DNA of 49,186 nucleotides, from the NCBI GenBank assembly GCA_017417585.1, contig JAFPYX010000001.1, positions 1 to 49,186 of the forward strand, read 5' to 3'. The stretch is from Victivallales bacterium (GTDB lineage Bacteria > Verrucomicrobiota > Lentisphaeria > Oligosphaerales > Oligosphaeraceae). A model generated the notes under the pieces. The model was not told the DNA's origin. It made no database searches and saw only the letters and a program-made list of their open reading frames with translations. Every line of letters begins with the position of its first letter. Position 1 is the stretch's first letter. This document shows, piece after piece, positions 6,949 through 14,992 of this stretch. The position numbers and the translations under genes are program-made.

Positions 6949-9120
6949 ATGAAAAGACTCACGATTCTGCTTTTCCCAATCTTCACCTTGTGTCTCTTCA
7001 CGCAATTGACCTTCGCCAAAATCCTGAAGGATATTCGGTTCGACGGGCGTCCACTGGACGAATTGGGCGTGGAAATGATAAAGGACTACGGCGACCGGCG
7101 GGGTGTTGTCACCCAACTGCCGGCAGTTGTTGCAGTGGAGGGTGTCGCGGTGCAACCATGGCTCCTCTTTAATCCAGGCGAGCGTAGCTGGACGGCGCTG
7201 GTGGCGGATCTCAAGGGATTGAAGCTTCCCGCCGGAACGCGCATTCGCCTGACCGTCTGGCTGAAGAGCAACCGTCCCGGCTATGTCCGTGTCGCGCTTT
7301 CAGAGGGGGCCTCCTATGGTGGGGATTGCCGTCTATTGTCGCGCGGGCAGGGGATGTTCCCTTATGTGCGCCAGGCACTGATTCTGGAACGGATTTTGGT
7401 GGAGGAGAGCGAGTTGCTTTCGGCGGCGGTGGGCATCGACTACAATAGTGAAGGCTCCTGGGCGGCGGTGGACCGTATTTGCGTGGAGACGCTGGAGCCG
7501 GACGCGATTGTCTCGCCCGGCGCCATAGTTGCCGAGGACTACACGGAGCTCCTCATCACTTCAGAGCAGGCGGATATTCTTGCGGTGGAGGTCGAAAAGC
7601 AACTGGCGGCCACGCGGGACGAAATCTCGGCGCTGGAGGCGGCGGGCCTGGCGGAGCACGAGAGCGTCGTGCGCCGCCGCGAGACCACGCGTCGGCTGGA
7701 GGACTTCCTGGCGGGTCGAGAGTCCTCCATCAACTTGCTTGAGGTGGAGCAGCAGTGGTTTGCGGATGCCATGCAGCTTCAGCTCCAGCCGGAGTTGTTC
7801 GATTTCACCCAGAGGAGCACGCTGTTGCCGGAGAGCACGGAACGCTGGCAGGCACGGGCGCCGCAGGGCGGGCATGACGGCGCGGTGCTGCTGGTCTCCA
7901 ACCAGAGTTTCCAGCCGATGACCTATCAACTCACCCTGAAGGGGGAAATCTGCCAGGCGTTGCGCGTTCGGAAACTGGCGTGGGTGGACGAACGGGCGGA
8001 CTGCGCCGTGGAGACGGCGATGGACACGCTCCAGGAGATTCCGTCCGATGCCATCCAGGCCTACGCGCTGGAGTTCCGTGCCGGCGAACTGCCGCCGGGG
8101 ATCTACGAGGGCGAGGTCGTGCTCACGCCGCTGGGGGAGCGTTTTGCCGTGCGGAAGGCGAAATTGAGCTTTACCGTGCTGCCGTGGCGGATGCCTGCCC
8201 AGATGCCGGTGCGCACCTTCCTCTTCGACTACGGGAACGCCCTTCGTCCGGAGATGGCGCCGTTGATGAAGGAAGGCCGCCTCAACACCATCCAATTCAA
8301 TTTGGATGGCAGGGACTTGTCGAAAATCGAGAAGTTCACGCGCCAGATTGAGGAAGCAGGATTGCGCGAGGGCTGCTTCGCCTACATCGAGGAGTGGTTC
8401 ACCCGCGAGGAAGGCTGGCATGAACAGGACGACGAGTGGCTCGACCAGCTCGTCGCCGAGATGGAGCGCAATGGCTGGGGGTACGACGAATGGTGCCTTC
8501 ACATCTTCGACGAGGTCTTCGGCGACCTCTTCCTGGAATGTGCCAAGGCGATCAAGGCCCACAACCCGAAAGTGCAGATTTTCTCAGACATGCTCGTTAC
8601 CGACCTGGAGGTCCTCAAACGATTCAATCCCTATCTGGATTTCTACTGCCCGCACATCCGCACGCAGGTCGCGCCCGAGCGGGCAATCTACCAGAAGGCA
8701 ATTGATTACATCTACGGTTCGGGCCACCCCGTCTGGCTCTACGACTGCGACTCGTGCGCCATCCACCCGCTCGACATCGCCCGCGCCATCTCCTGGAGGG
8801 CCTGGCTGGACGGCGCGGAGGGAATCACCTACTGGGCGTTGATCGCCAGCCGGCTGCGGGCGCCGGAGGCGGGACTTGAGAACTGGGGAATGACCTATCC
8901 CCTTGGCGGAAAATGGATACCCAGCCGCAGGCTCCTGATGTTTTTCGCGGGCCTGGAGGACTACCTCCTGCTGGAACGGGCCGCCGAACTCCAGCCGGAG
9001 CGCACCCGCGAAATCGCCCGGCGCGTGCTGGATGCCTTCACCTTCGGCCAGAACACGATGTGCCAGGCGCATTTCAAGGCCCGCCAGGAGCTGCTGGACA
9101 TCATCACGAATGCCCAATAG
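6949..9120 (+). CDS. Secreted DUF4091/GH123-like glycosidase-type protein
   Basis: A 723-residue protein with an N-terminal signal peptide (about 1-23, ending LTFA). The middle is beta-rich with a predicted coiled segment (about 205-270, rich in E/R/A). The C-terminal half looks like a TIM barrel, including HIFDEVFGD at about 517-525. It ends with the pattern seen in DUF4091 (GH123-related) proteins: YWALIAS, GMTYPLGGKWIPSRRL and a GLEDYLLL helix. DUF4091 proteins are usually predicted N-acetylhexosaminidase-like enzymes, but the substrate here is unknown. The acidic pair in FDEVFGD is a candidate active site. It lies just upstream of three other secreted glycosidases in the same direction, so shared use on one glycan is plausible. 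No Shine-Dalgarno is visible. Confidence 0.72.
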   Translation: MKRLTILLFPIFTLCLFTQLTFAKILKDIRFDGRPLDELGVEMIKDYGDRRGVVTQLPAVVAVEGVAVQPWLLFNPGERSWTALVADLKGLKLPAGTRIRLTVWLKSNRPGYVRVALSEGASYGGDCRLLSRGQGMFPYVRQALILERILVEESELLSAAVGIDYNSEGSWAAVDRICVETLEPDAIVSPGAIVAEDYTELLITSEQADILAVEVEKQLAATRDEISALEAAGLAEHESVVRRRETTRRLEDFLAGRESSINLLEVEQQWFADAMQLQLQPELFDFTQRSTLLPESTERWQARAPQGGHDGAVLLVSNQSFQPMTYQLTLKGEICQALRVRKLAWVDERADCAVETAMDTLQEIPSDAIQAYALEFRAGELPPGIYEGEVVLTPLGERFAVRKAKLSFTVLPWRMPAQMPVRTFLFDYGNALRPEMAPLMKEGRLNTIQFNLDGRDLSKIEKFTRQIEEAGLREGCFAYIEEWFTREEGWHEQDDEWLDQLVAEMERNGWGYDEWCLHIFDEVFGDLFLECAKAIKAHNPKVQIFSDMLVTDLEVLKRFNPYLDFYCPHIRTQVAPERAIYQKAIDYIYGSGHPVWLYDCDSCAIHPLDIARAISWRAWLDGAEGITYWALIASRLRAPEAGLENWGMTYPLGGKWIPSRRLLMFFAGLEDYLLLERAAELQPERTREIARRVLDAFTFGQNTMCQAHFKARQELLDIITNAQ

Positions 9121-9121
9121 C

Positions 9122-9172
9122 CGCCCGTTCCGTGCCCGCGCATTCCCGTTCCGTGCCCGCGCACTTGCGCGG
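9122..9172. repeat. Short tandem repeat (CCCGTTCCGTGCCCGCGCA units)
   Basis: Two nearly perfect copies of a 19-base unit, CCCGTTCCGTGCCCGCGCA, stand head to tail right after the stop codon. A CCGCGCAcTTGCGCGG hairpin closes the block. The stem could serve as a transcript end, although no T-run follows. Confidence 0.7.
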
Positions 9173-9254
9173 GGATTCTCGCTCGGGTTCAAAAATCTGC
9201 TCTATATTACTGTCGATTTTTCATTTGTTCAGTCAACCCCAACTTGAGGTAACA

Positions 9255-10547
9255 ATGATGCGAAAATCCTTCTGGGCGGCGTGTGGCGTCTACCTGCTGT
9301 CAACCCTTCTGTGGGCCGGGGAAGGCTCGGTGTCGGTGAAGTTGCTCGGCCTGAATGATGACCAATTTCCGATACTGGCGTGGGGAGGAATCACCCTGGA
9401 ACCACTGGTGCGCCAGCCGGACTACTACCGTGAGATGAGGGCCTGCGGCTTCACCATCGCCAGCCTTGCCGGCAATGACGAGCAGATTGACGCGGCCCGC
9501 GAAGCGGGAATGAAGGTCCTCTTCGGAAACAGCGCCTTCAGCAACCGCGACTGGATGAAGCCGGACGCCGAGGCCTGGGCGAAGGACTTCGCGCCCTTCG
9601 CCGAAAAGTACAAGGACGACCCCGCCGTCGCCGGATTCTACGTCAAGGACGAGCCGCAGACGACTGAACTGGATGGCCTGGTCCCGATGGCCCAGACCAT
9701 TCTCGACCAATCTGGCAAGCTGCCCTACATCAACCTCTATCCCCTCTCGGCGAACATCATGCACTTCCTGCCGCTGACCTACGCCGAACATGTCGAGAAG
9801 TTCATGCGCGAGAACCCCTCGCCGGTCGCCAGCTTCGACCAGTATGTCTTCTTCGAGGACGGGCAGATCCGCGAGACCTTCTACACCAACTTCAAGATCT
9901 TCCGCGACGCCGCGCTGAAGTACGACAAGGAATGGTGGTACATCGGTCTCTCCATCGCCCACCGTCACTATGCCGTGCCCACCTACGCCAAGATGAACCT
10001 GGCCGCCTTCGCCGCGCTGGCCTACGGTGCCCGCGGCATCAGCTGGTTCAAGTACTCCGACATCGGCCGTCCCGGCTGGTGGGCCGCCCCGCTCACGCCC
10101 TTCGGCGAAAAGACGCCCGTGTGGTTTGACCTCCAGCGCGTGAACCGCTCCATCCAGAACTACGCATACGTCCTCAACCATCTCAAGAGCGACCGCGTGT
10201 ACCACTTCATCACCCCCGCCACCAACAACCCCGAACGCTCGGACGGACCGGACGCCGACAGCCTGATCTCCAGCGTGGTCAACATCGGCAAGGATCCCTT
10301 CCGCACCGGCGGCAACTGGATTGTCGGCGAATTCACGCACGACCAGACTGGCGACCGCTACATGATCGTGGTCAACAAGGACCTCGACCGCACCTCGGAG
10401 TTCATCCCCGTGTGGCGAGAGGGCAAAAAGCCCAAGGAAATCCGCTATATCCAGGAGGCCAGCCACAATGAGACGCCTTTTGGACGCAGCACCGACTCCG
10501 ATATCCTGGAGCCCGGCGGTTCCGTGATCCTCCACCTCATCTACTAG
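9255..10547 (+). CDS. Secreted TIM-barrel glycosidase-like protein, paralog 1 of 3
   Basis: A 430-residue secreted protein (signal peptide about 1-21, ending LLWA). The start at 9255 (or ATG 9258) has a GAGG site just upstream. The body reads as a (beta/alpha)8 barrel: a FPILAWGG first strand, then FYVKDEP at about 128-134 with a candidate catalytic Asp/Glu, FDQYVFFEDGQIRET, WWYIGLSIAHRHYAVPTY, and a C-terminal beta-domain with GDRYMIVVNKD. It shares most of these blocks with the two following genes. The DEP motif resembles retaining clan GH-A enzymes, but I cannot name a family or substrate. Paralog 1 carries a longer N-terminal linker (about 22-35) than the others. Confidence 0.7.
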   Translation: MMRKSFWAACGVYLLSTLLWAGEGSVSVKLLGLNDDQFPILAWGGITLEPLVRQPDYYREMRACGFTIASLAGNDEQIDAAREAGMKVLFGNSAFSNRDWMKPDAEAWAKDFAPFAEKYKDDPAVAGFYVKDEPQTTELDGLVPMAQTILDQSGKLPYINLYPLSANIMHFLPLTYAEHVEKFMRENPSPVASFDQYVFFEDGQIRETFYTNFKIFRDAALKYDKEWWYIGLSIAHRHYAVPTYAKMNLAAFAALAYGARGISWFKYSDIGRPGWWAAPLTPFGEKTPVWFDLQRVNRSIQNYAYVLNHLKSDRVYHFITPATNNPERSDGPDADSLISSVVNIGKDPFRTGGNWIVGEFTHDQTGDRYMIVVNKDLDRTSEFIPVWREGKKPKEIRYIQEASHNETPFGRSTDSDILEPGGSVILHLIY

Positions 10548-10580
10548 ACCACCAACGCGATTGACAAGGAGAAAACTACC

Positions 10581-11855
10581 ATGAAACAATTTGTTCTGAC
10601 GATTCTCTGCCTCGCGCTGGCGGCCCAGTTCTTCCGTGCCGACGAGGAGTTGCTCTTCCCCATCCTGGGCTGGGGCGTGATGGGCAATGCGCATCATATC
10701 CAGAAGACTCCAGATTTGCCCTACGACCACGATGTGGAACTCTACCGCGAAATGAAGGACTGCGGATTCTCCATCGCGGGTTTCGCGCACCGTCCCGAAC
10801 AGGTCGCCGCCGCCAAGGAGGCGGGCATCAAGGTCTTCTGGTATGCCGACCCCATCTGCAATCAGGACTGGGTTAACCTCGATTTGGAAAGGTTCCGCAG
10901 TGATTTCATCAAAATCAACGAGCAGTGGAAAGACGAGCCGACGGTCTGCGGATATTACCTCCAGGACGAGCCACGCGCCGCCGCGCTGGACAACCTGGCG
11001 AAGGCCTGCCAGATTGTCCGCGAAATCGCCCCGGACAAGGACCCCTACGTGAATCTCTTCTCCAGCAGCACCCAGCTCTACAACTACGCGCCGCTCTCCT
11101 ACGAGGCGTATGTCGAGAAGGTGATGGAGGGCAATCCCGCGCCCAACACCGGCTACGACCAGTATGTCTTCTACGAGGATAACCATGTTCGCGAGACGCT
11201 CTTCGGCTGCTGCGAGGTCTTCCGGAAGCTCTCGCTGAAGCACAACAAGTCCTGGTGGTACTGCGGACTCTCGATCGCGCATCGCAACTACGCAGTGCCC
11301 ACCTACGAACAATTCAGCCTGGCGACCTGGGCCGCCATCGCCTACGGCGCGAAGGGCCTGGCATGGTTCACCTACTTCGACTCCAACCGCACTGGCTGGC
11401 ATTCCGCACCGCTGAACGCCTACGGCGACCGTACTCCCACCTGGTACCATCTCAAGCAGGTCAACCGCGCTGTGCAAAGCCAGGCATCGGTGCTGCTGAA
11501 GCTACGCAACGACCGCACGTACCACTTCGGCTCCACTGTGCCGGAGTCCTCCGAACGCGTGCCTGGTCCGGATGAGGACAGCCTGATTGTCGGCGTGCTC
11601 AACAGCAACCACTGGCTGGTCGGCGAGTTCACCCACGAGGAGACGGGCGACCGCTATCTGGTGGTGGTCAACAAGGATATGACGCACTCCAACGAGTTCA
11701 TCCCCGTGTGGCGCGAGGGCAAAAAGCCCGCCCAGGTGCTGGTCAGGCTCATGCAGCTCAACCCCAGCGAAATCCCCTTCAACCGCACGCCGAACGACAC
11801 CAACATCTTCGAGCCAGGCGGTGCGGCGGTTCTCCACCTCATCTACGAAAAGTAA
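10581..11855 (+). CDS. Secreted TIM-barrel glycosidase-like protein, paralog 2 of 3
   Basis: A 424-residue secreted protein with a signal peptide ending about residue 20 and a good ribosome site (AAGGAG) before ATG 10581. It is collinear with its neighbours: FPILGWGVMG, YYLQDEP at about 127-133, YDQYVFYEDNHVRET, WWYCGLSIAHRNYAVPTY, WFTYFDSNRTGWHSAPL and GDRYLVVVNKD. The candidate acid/nucleophile residues (the DE of DEP) are kept. It differs from paralogs 1 and 3 by an insertion near HHIQKTPDLPYDHDVELY. The gap to paralog 1 is 33 bases and to paralog 3 is 21 bases, so the three genes are probably co-transcribed. Confidence 0.7.
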   Translation: MKQFVLTILCLALAAQFFRADEELLFPILGWGVMGNAHHIQKTPDLPYDHDVELYREMKDCGFSIAGFAHRPEQVAAAKEAGIKVFWYADPICNQDWVNLDLERFRSDFIKINEQWKDEPTVCGYYLQDEPRAAALDNLAKACQIVREIAPDKDPYVNLFSSSTQLYNYAPLSYEAYVEKVMEGNPAPNTGYDQYVFYEDNHVRETLFGCCEVFRKLSLKHNKSWWYCGLSIAHRNYAVPTYEQFSLATWAAIAYGAKGLAWFTYFDSNRTGWHSAPLNAYGDRTPTWYHLKQVNRAVQSQASVLLKLRNDRTYHFGSTVPESSERVPGPDEDSLIVGVLNSNHWLVGEFTHEETGDRYLVVVNKDMTHSNEFIPVWREGKKPAQVLVRLMQLNPSEIPFNRTPNDTNIFEPGGAAVLHLIYEK

Positions 11856-11876
11856 CGCTGACAGGAGGAAACATCG

Positions 11877-13112
11877 ATGAAAAAACTCATCCTGACCATT
11901 ATGCTCTGCCTGGGCGCTGCGCTTTTCGCGGTCGAACCCAACCAGTTCCCCATCCTGGGCTGGGGTGTCCTCAACTACCTGCCGGAACACTCCAAGACTC
12001 CCGAATTCTACGAGGAGATGAAGGAGTGCGGCTTTACCATCGCCGGCTTCGCTTCCAATGACGAGCAGGTCGCCGCCGCCAAGCAGGCGGGCATGCAGGT
12101 CATCATCTGGCACCGCGACATCACCGCCGTGGATTTCCGTCATCCCGACCCCGATGGCTGGCGCGAGAAGGTCAAGGCCGTCGTGGACAAGTATGCCGAC
12201 GAGCCGACGGTCTGGGGATACTACGTCAAGGACGAGCCGGAGCTGGCGGACATGGAGGGCGTCGCCATCATGACCCAACTGATTCGTGAACTGGCGCCTG
12301 GCAAGGAACCCTACGCGAACCTCTACCCGCCCAGCGCCAATCCAAACCACTGGGCGCCGCTGGATTTCGACGGCTATGTCGAGAAGGCGATGACGGAATT
12401 CGCCTCGAAGGCGGTCGGCTACGACCAGTATGTCTTCTACGAGGACGGCAATGTCCGCGAGACGATGCAGAAGGGCTACAAGGTCTCCCGCGAGAAGGCG
12501 CTGGCCACCGGCAAGGATTGGTGGTACTGCGGACTCTCGATTGCGCATCGCACCTACGCAGTCCCGACCTACCCGCAGCTCAACATGGCAGCCTTCAGCG
12601 CGCTGGCCTACGGCGCCCGCGGACTGGCGTGGTTCACCTACCTCGACACGCGGATGCAGGGGTGGCATGACGCGCCGCTCAACGCCTACGGCGAGCGCAC
12701 TCCCACCTGGTGGGCGCTCAAGCGCGTGAACCGTGACATCCAGGGGCTGGCGCCCATCCTCAACCACCTCAGGAGCGACCGCGTCTATCACTTCGGAGAT
12801 TCCGTCCCCGGTTCCGCCGAACGCCTCCATGGGCCGGACGCCGAAAGCCTTCTCTCCGGGATGCTCCTCTCTAGTCATTGGCTGATAGGCGAGTTCACCC
12901 ACGACGAGACTGGCGACCGCTATCTGATCGTGGTCAACAAGGATACTACCCACACCAACGAGTTCCTCCCGCAGTGGCGGGACGGAAAGGTGCCCGCGCA
13001 GGTCAACTACGTCTTCACTGTCCACCCCGGAGAATGCGGCATCAACCGCAAGCCCAACGACAACAACATCTTCGAGGCAGGTGCCGCCGCGCTGCTGCAT
13101 TTGCATTACTAG
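11877..13112 (+). CDS. Secreted TIM-barrel glycosidase-like protein, paralog 3 of 3
   Basis: A 411-residue secreted protein with a signal peptide ending about residue 17 (ALFA) and a strong AGGAGG ribosome site. It keeps every block of the triplet: FPILGWGVLNY, YYVKDEPELAD at about 115-125, YDQYVFYEDGNVRET, WWYCGLSIAHRTYAVPTY, and a C-terminal domain with HDETGDRYLIVVNKD. It is the most compact copy. The three probably arose by tandem duplication and then diverged in substrate-facing loops; that is inference. A CTAG-rich repeat starts at its stop codon. Confidence 0.7.
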   Translation: MKKLILTIMLCLGAALFAVEPNQFPILGWGVLNYLPEHSKTPEFYEEMKECGFTIAGFASNDEQVAAAKQAGMQVIIWHRDITAVDFRHPDPDGWREKVKAVVDKYADEPTVWGYYVKDEPELADMEGVAIMTQLIRELAPGKEPYANLYPPSANPNHWAPLDFDGYVEKAMTEFASKAVGYDQYVFYEDGNVRETMQKGYKVSREKALATGKDWWYCGLSIAHRTYAVPTYPQLNMAAFSALAYGARGLAWFTYLDTRMQGWHDAPLNAYGERTPTWWALKRVNRDIQGLAPILNHLRSDRVYHFGDSVPGSAERLHGPDAESLLSGMLLSSHWLIGEFTHDETGDRYLIVVNKDTTHTNEFLPQWRDGKVPAQVNYVFTVHPGECGINRKPNDNNIFEAGAAALLHLHY

Positions 13113-13160
13113 GAGCTAGGCCGGGCTAGGCCGCACTAGGCCGCACTAGCTGATCTAGCC
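13111..13160. repeat. CTAG-rich degenerate tandem repeat
   Basis: The intergenic space holds repeated GGCCGCACTAG and GCTAGGCC units, giving six CTAG tetramers in about 50 bases. A similar CTAG array occurs at 44513-44604. A short echo (CCTTGGACTTT, CCTTGTACTTT) follows up to the next gene. Confidence 0.75.
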
Positions 13161-13204
13161 GGTTCCTTGGACTTTTTCCCTGTACCTTGTACTTTCCATA
13201 GACG

Positions 13205-13894
13205 ATGCCGCAGAATCCCTTCATCGTGATTCCCTGCTACCGCGAAGACCCTGCGGTGGTGCGGCATACGGTGGAGGGCATTGTCAGCGGACCTTGGCAG
13301 ATTGTGCTGGTGGATGACGGGTCGCCGCAGAAACTTGTTCTGGATTGTCCAGAATTGTTGCAAAAAGTCATAATTTTGCGTCACCCCATCAATCGCGGGC
13401 AGGGTGCGGCTCTGCAGACAGGCGCGGACTACGCGGTGCGTCACGGCGCGGATGCCGTGGTGCATTTCGACGCCGATGGCCAGCACGACCCGGCGGACAT
13501 CCCGCGCTTCCTCGCGGCATTGGATGCGGGCGACTGCGACATCGTTCTTGGGTCGCGCTTTTTGCGTCCGGAGGACCTGGCAGCCATTCCGGCGGGGCGC
13601 CGGCGGCTTTTGCGTCTGGCGCGTTTTGTGGAGGGCTGTCTGACGGGGCTGAGATTGACGGACGTCCACAACGGCTTCCGGGCGCTGGGACCGCGCGCAC
13701 TGGCGGAGATCCGCATTTGCGAGGACCGCATGGCCCACGCCAGCGAAATCCTGATGCAGGTCTCGCGAAAGCATCTTCGCTGGAAGGAACTGCCCACGCA
13801 TGTGGTGTATAGCGACTACTCATCCACGAAGGGGCAGAGTGCCGGCAATGCCTTCAACATCCTCTGGGATCTTCTGCTAAGGAAATGGCTGTGA
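13205..13894 (+). CDS. Family 2 glycosyltransferase
   Basis: A 229-residue GT-A fold glycosyltransferase. It opens with FIVIPCYRE (nucleotide-binding strand), has VLVDDGSPQ at about 36-44, VHFDADGQHDPAD at about 87-99 (the DXD-type metal/nucleotide motif plus the following QHDP seen in dolichyl-phosphate-mannose synthase-like enzymes) and GSRFL at about 115. The lack of a C-terminal membrane segment suggests a soluble enzyme transferring sugar from a nucleotide donor to a lipid or polymer acceptor. The next gene starts 9 bases after its stop, suggesting an operon with the exonuclease-like gene. Confidence 0.85.
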   Translation: MPQNPFIVIPCYREDPAVVRHTVEGIVSGPWQIVLVDDGSPQKLVLDCPELLQKVIILRHPINRGQGAALQTGADYAVRHGADAVVHFDADGQHDPADIPRFLAALDAGDCDIVLGSRFLRPEDLAAIPAGRRRLLRLARFVEGCLTGLRLTDVHNGFRALGPRALAEIRICEDRMAHASEILMQVSRKHLRWKELPTHVVYSDYSSTKGQSAGNAFNILWDLLLRKWL

Positions 13895-13903
13895 GGTGAT
13901 ATT

Positions 13904-14491
13904 ATGATGTTGGCGGTGGAATCAGAACTGGTGGCACTGGATTTTGAGACCACGGGCACCGTAGATGGCTTCCTGAATACTCCCTGGCAAATCGGCCTGG
14001 TGGTGATTTCGCGGGGCAGGGTGGTTCTGGAGCAGAGTTTCCAGTCACTGTTGCGGGTGCCGGAGGACCAGCCCTTCAATCCCTATGCGCCCGGTCGCTG
14101 GGCGCAGTTGCGCCACGAACTTGCGCAGGCTCCAGCCATCACCGAGTTGTGGCCGCGGCTCCAGCCTTTGCTCGTCGGGCATCCGCTGGTCGCGCACCAC
14201 GCGCCGACCGAACGCACGTTGCTGGGGCAGCTCTTTCCGCTTCAGGAGTTCGGCCCGTGGATTGACACCCTCGCCATCGCACGCGCGGCCTTCCCGAAAC
14301 TGCCCGGCTACAAGCTGGAGGATCTGGTGCCTGCGCTTGGACTGTCGCCGCTAATGCAGCAGCGCTGCCCGGGGCTGGCGCCGCATGACGCCTACTACGA
14401 TGCCGTCGCCTGCGCCACCCTTCTGGAGACGGTCCTCGCCGCTCCCGGCTGGAACCGCGCACGAATTGCTGAACTTGCCGCCTTGAAGTGA
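13904..14491 (+). CDS. DnaQ-like 3'-5' exonuclease-fold protein
   Basis: A 195-residue protein of the DEDDh exonuclease superfamily. Exo I is clear as ALDFETTG (Asp13, Glu15). Exo III is HDAYYDAVACATLL, giving the expected H-x4-D. The Exo II region reads LVAHHAPTERTLL, where relatives usually have NAxFD, so the usual Asp is replaced by Glu or displaced. The domain may be a proofreading-type or RNA/DNA trimming nuclease; activity is uncertain because of the altered Exo II. A GAGGTGAT ribosome site precedes the double ATG (13904/13907). It follows the glycosyltransferase by 9 bases, an odd pairing. Confidence 0.78.
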   Translation: MMLAVESELVALDFETTGTVDGFLNTPWQIGLVVISRGRVVLEQSFQSLLRVPEDQPFNPYAPGRWAQLRHELAQAPAITELWPRLQPLLVGHPLVAHHAPTERTLLGQLFPLQEFGPWIDTLAIARAAFPKLPGYKLEDLVPALGLSPLMQQRCPGLAPHDAYYDAVACATLLETVLAAPGWNRARIAELAALK

Positions 14492-14739
14492 TGGATAACC
14501 GTTTTTCTGGTGGTGTCAGAAACGCGAGAATCAGCAACTAGCGAGCAAGAATCAGAAGTTAGAGAGCAAAGGCGACCTAGGACCAGAAGTTCAAAAGATC
14601 CGCAAAAGAGCAATTCCTTTTATGGATGGTGGGTTGTCCCCCCAACCACCCGCCCTTTCAAATTTAACGCGGGGATTTGGAGAATGCAAATCCGTTCCTA
14701 GAAAGTCATGAAAGTCATGATGGAGACGGGAAATCTTTT

Positions 14740-14832
14740 GCTTTTCCGTGTCCCATTCCCATGGCGGGCTTTTCCGTGTCCCACGGTGGGCTTTTCCGTG
14801 TCCCCATGGCGGGCTTTTCCGTGTCTCACGGT
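14740..14832. repeat. Tandem repeat, four GCTTTTCCGTGTCCC units
   Basis: GCTTTTCCGTGTCCC (last copy GTGTCTC) recurs four times, spaced 22-28 bases apart. Each is followed by a variable CCATGGCGG or CACGGTGG tail, the two tails alternating. Minus-strand reading gives GGGACACGGAAAAGCCC, which shares the GGGACAC core of the repeat near 55-287. Confidence 0.8.
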
Positions 14833-14835
14833 AGT

Positions 14836-14930
14836 CGGCAATGACTTCAGGACATCGGTCATCAGCTCTCCGGGGCGGCCATGCCGATGATGCAGGCGGC
14901 GGCAATGACTTCAGGACTTCAGTCATCGGG
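14836..14930. repeat. Paired GGCAATGACTTCAGGAC elements
   Basis: Two copies of about 27 bases (near 14837 and 14901) share GGCAATGACTTCAGGACNTC followed by GTCATC. The second contains the inverted pair TGACT...AGTCA, so it can form a hairpin. Function is unknown. Confidence 0.65.
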
Positions 14931-14992
14931 CCTTACGCTTTCGTTTCGGGGCCTCTGCCCCTTCTGGATAGCTTCTACTGCTTTCTCAAATC

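Larger units (their letters stand above)
14492..14992. other. Gene-free interval of 500 bases, mostly degenerate repeats
   Basis: No frame here looks coding. It begins with a loose AGAATCAG/AGCAA/GTTAGAGAGC repeat (14516-14570). The GCTTTTCCGTGTCCC array comes next (separate entry), then two copies of a GGCAATGACTTCAGGAC element (separate entry). A CCCCCCAACCACCCGCC stretch lies near 14638. Confidence 0.7.

Noticed and set aside
9300..11477. Minus-strand frame opposite the glycosidase triplet
   Set aside because: It crosses the boundary of two real genes and repeats the same nonsense blocks because the genes are paralogs.
14740..14832. CRISPR array
   Set aside because: Units are spaced 22-28 bases with variable tails that themselves repeat (CCATGGCGG and CACGGTGG). 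There are no unique spacers and no cas genes.
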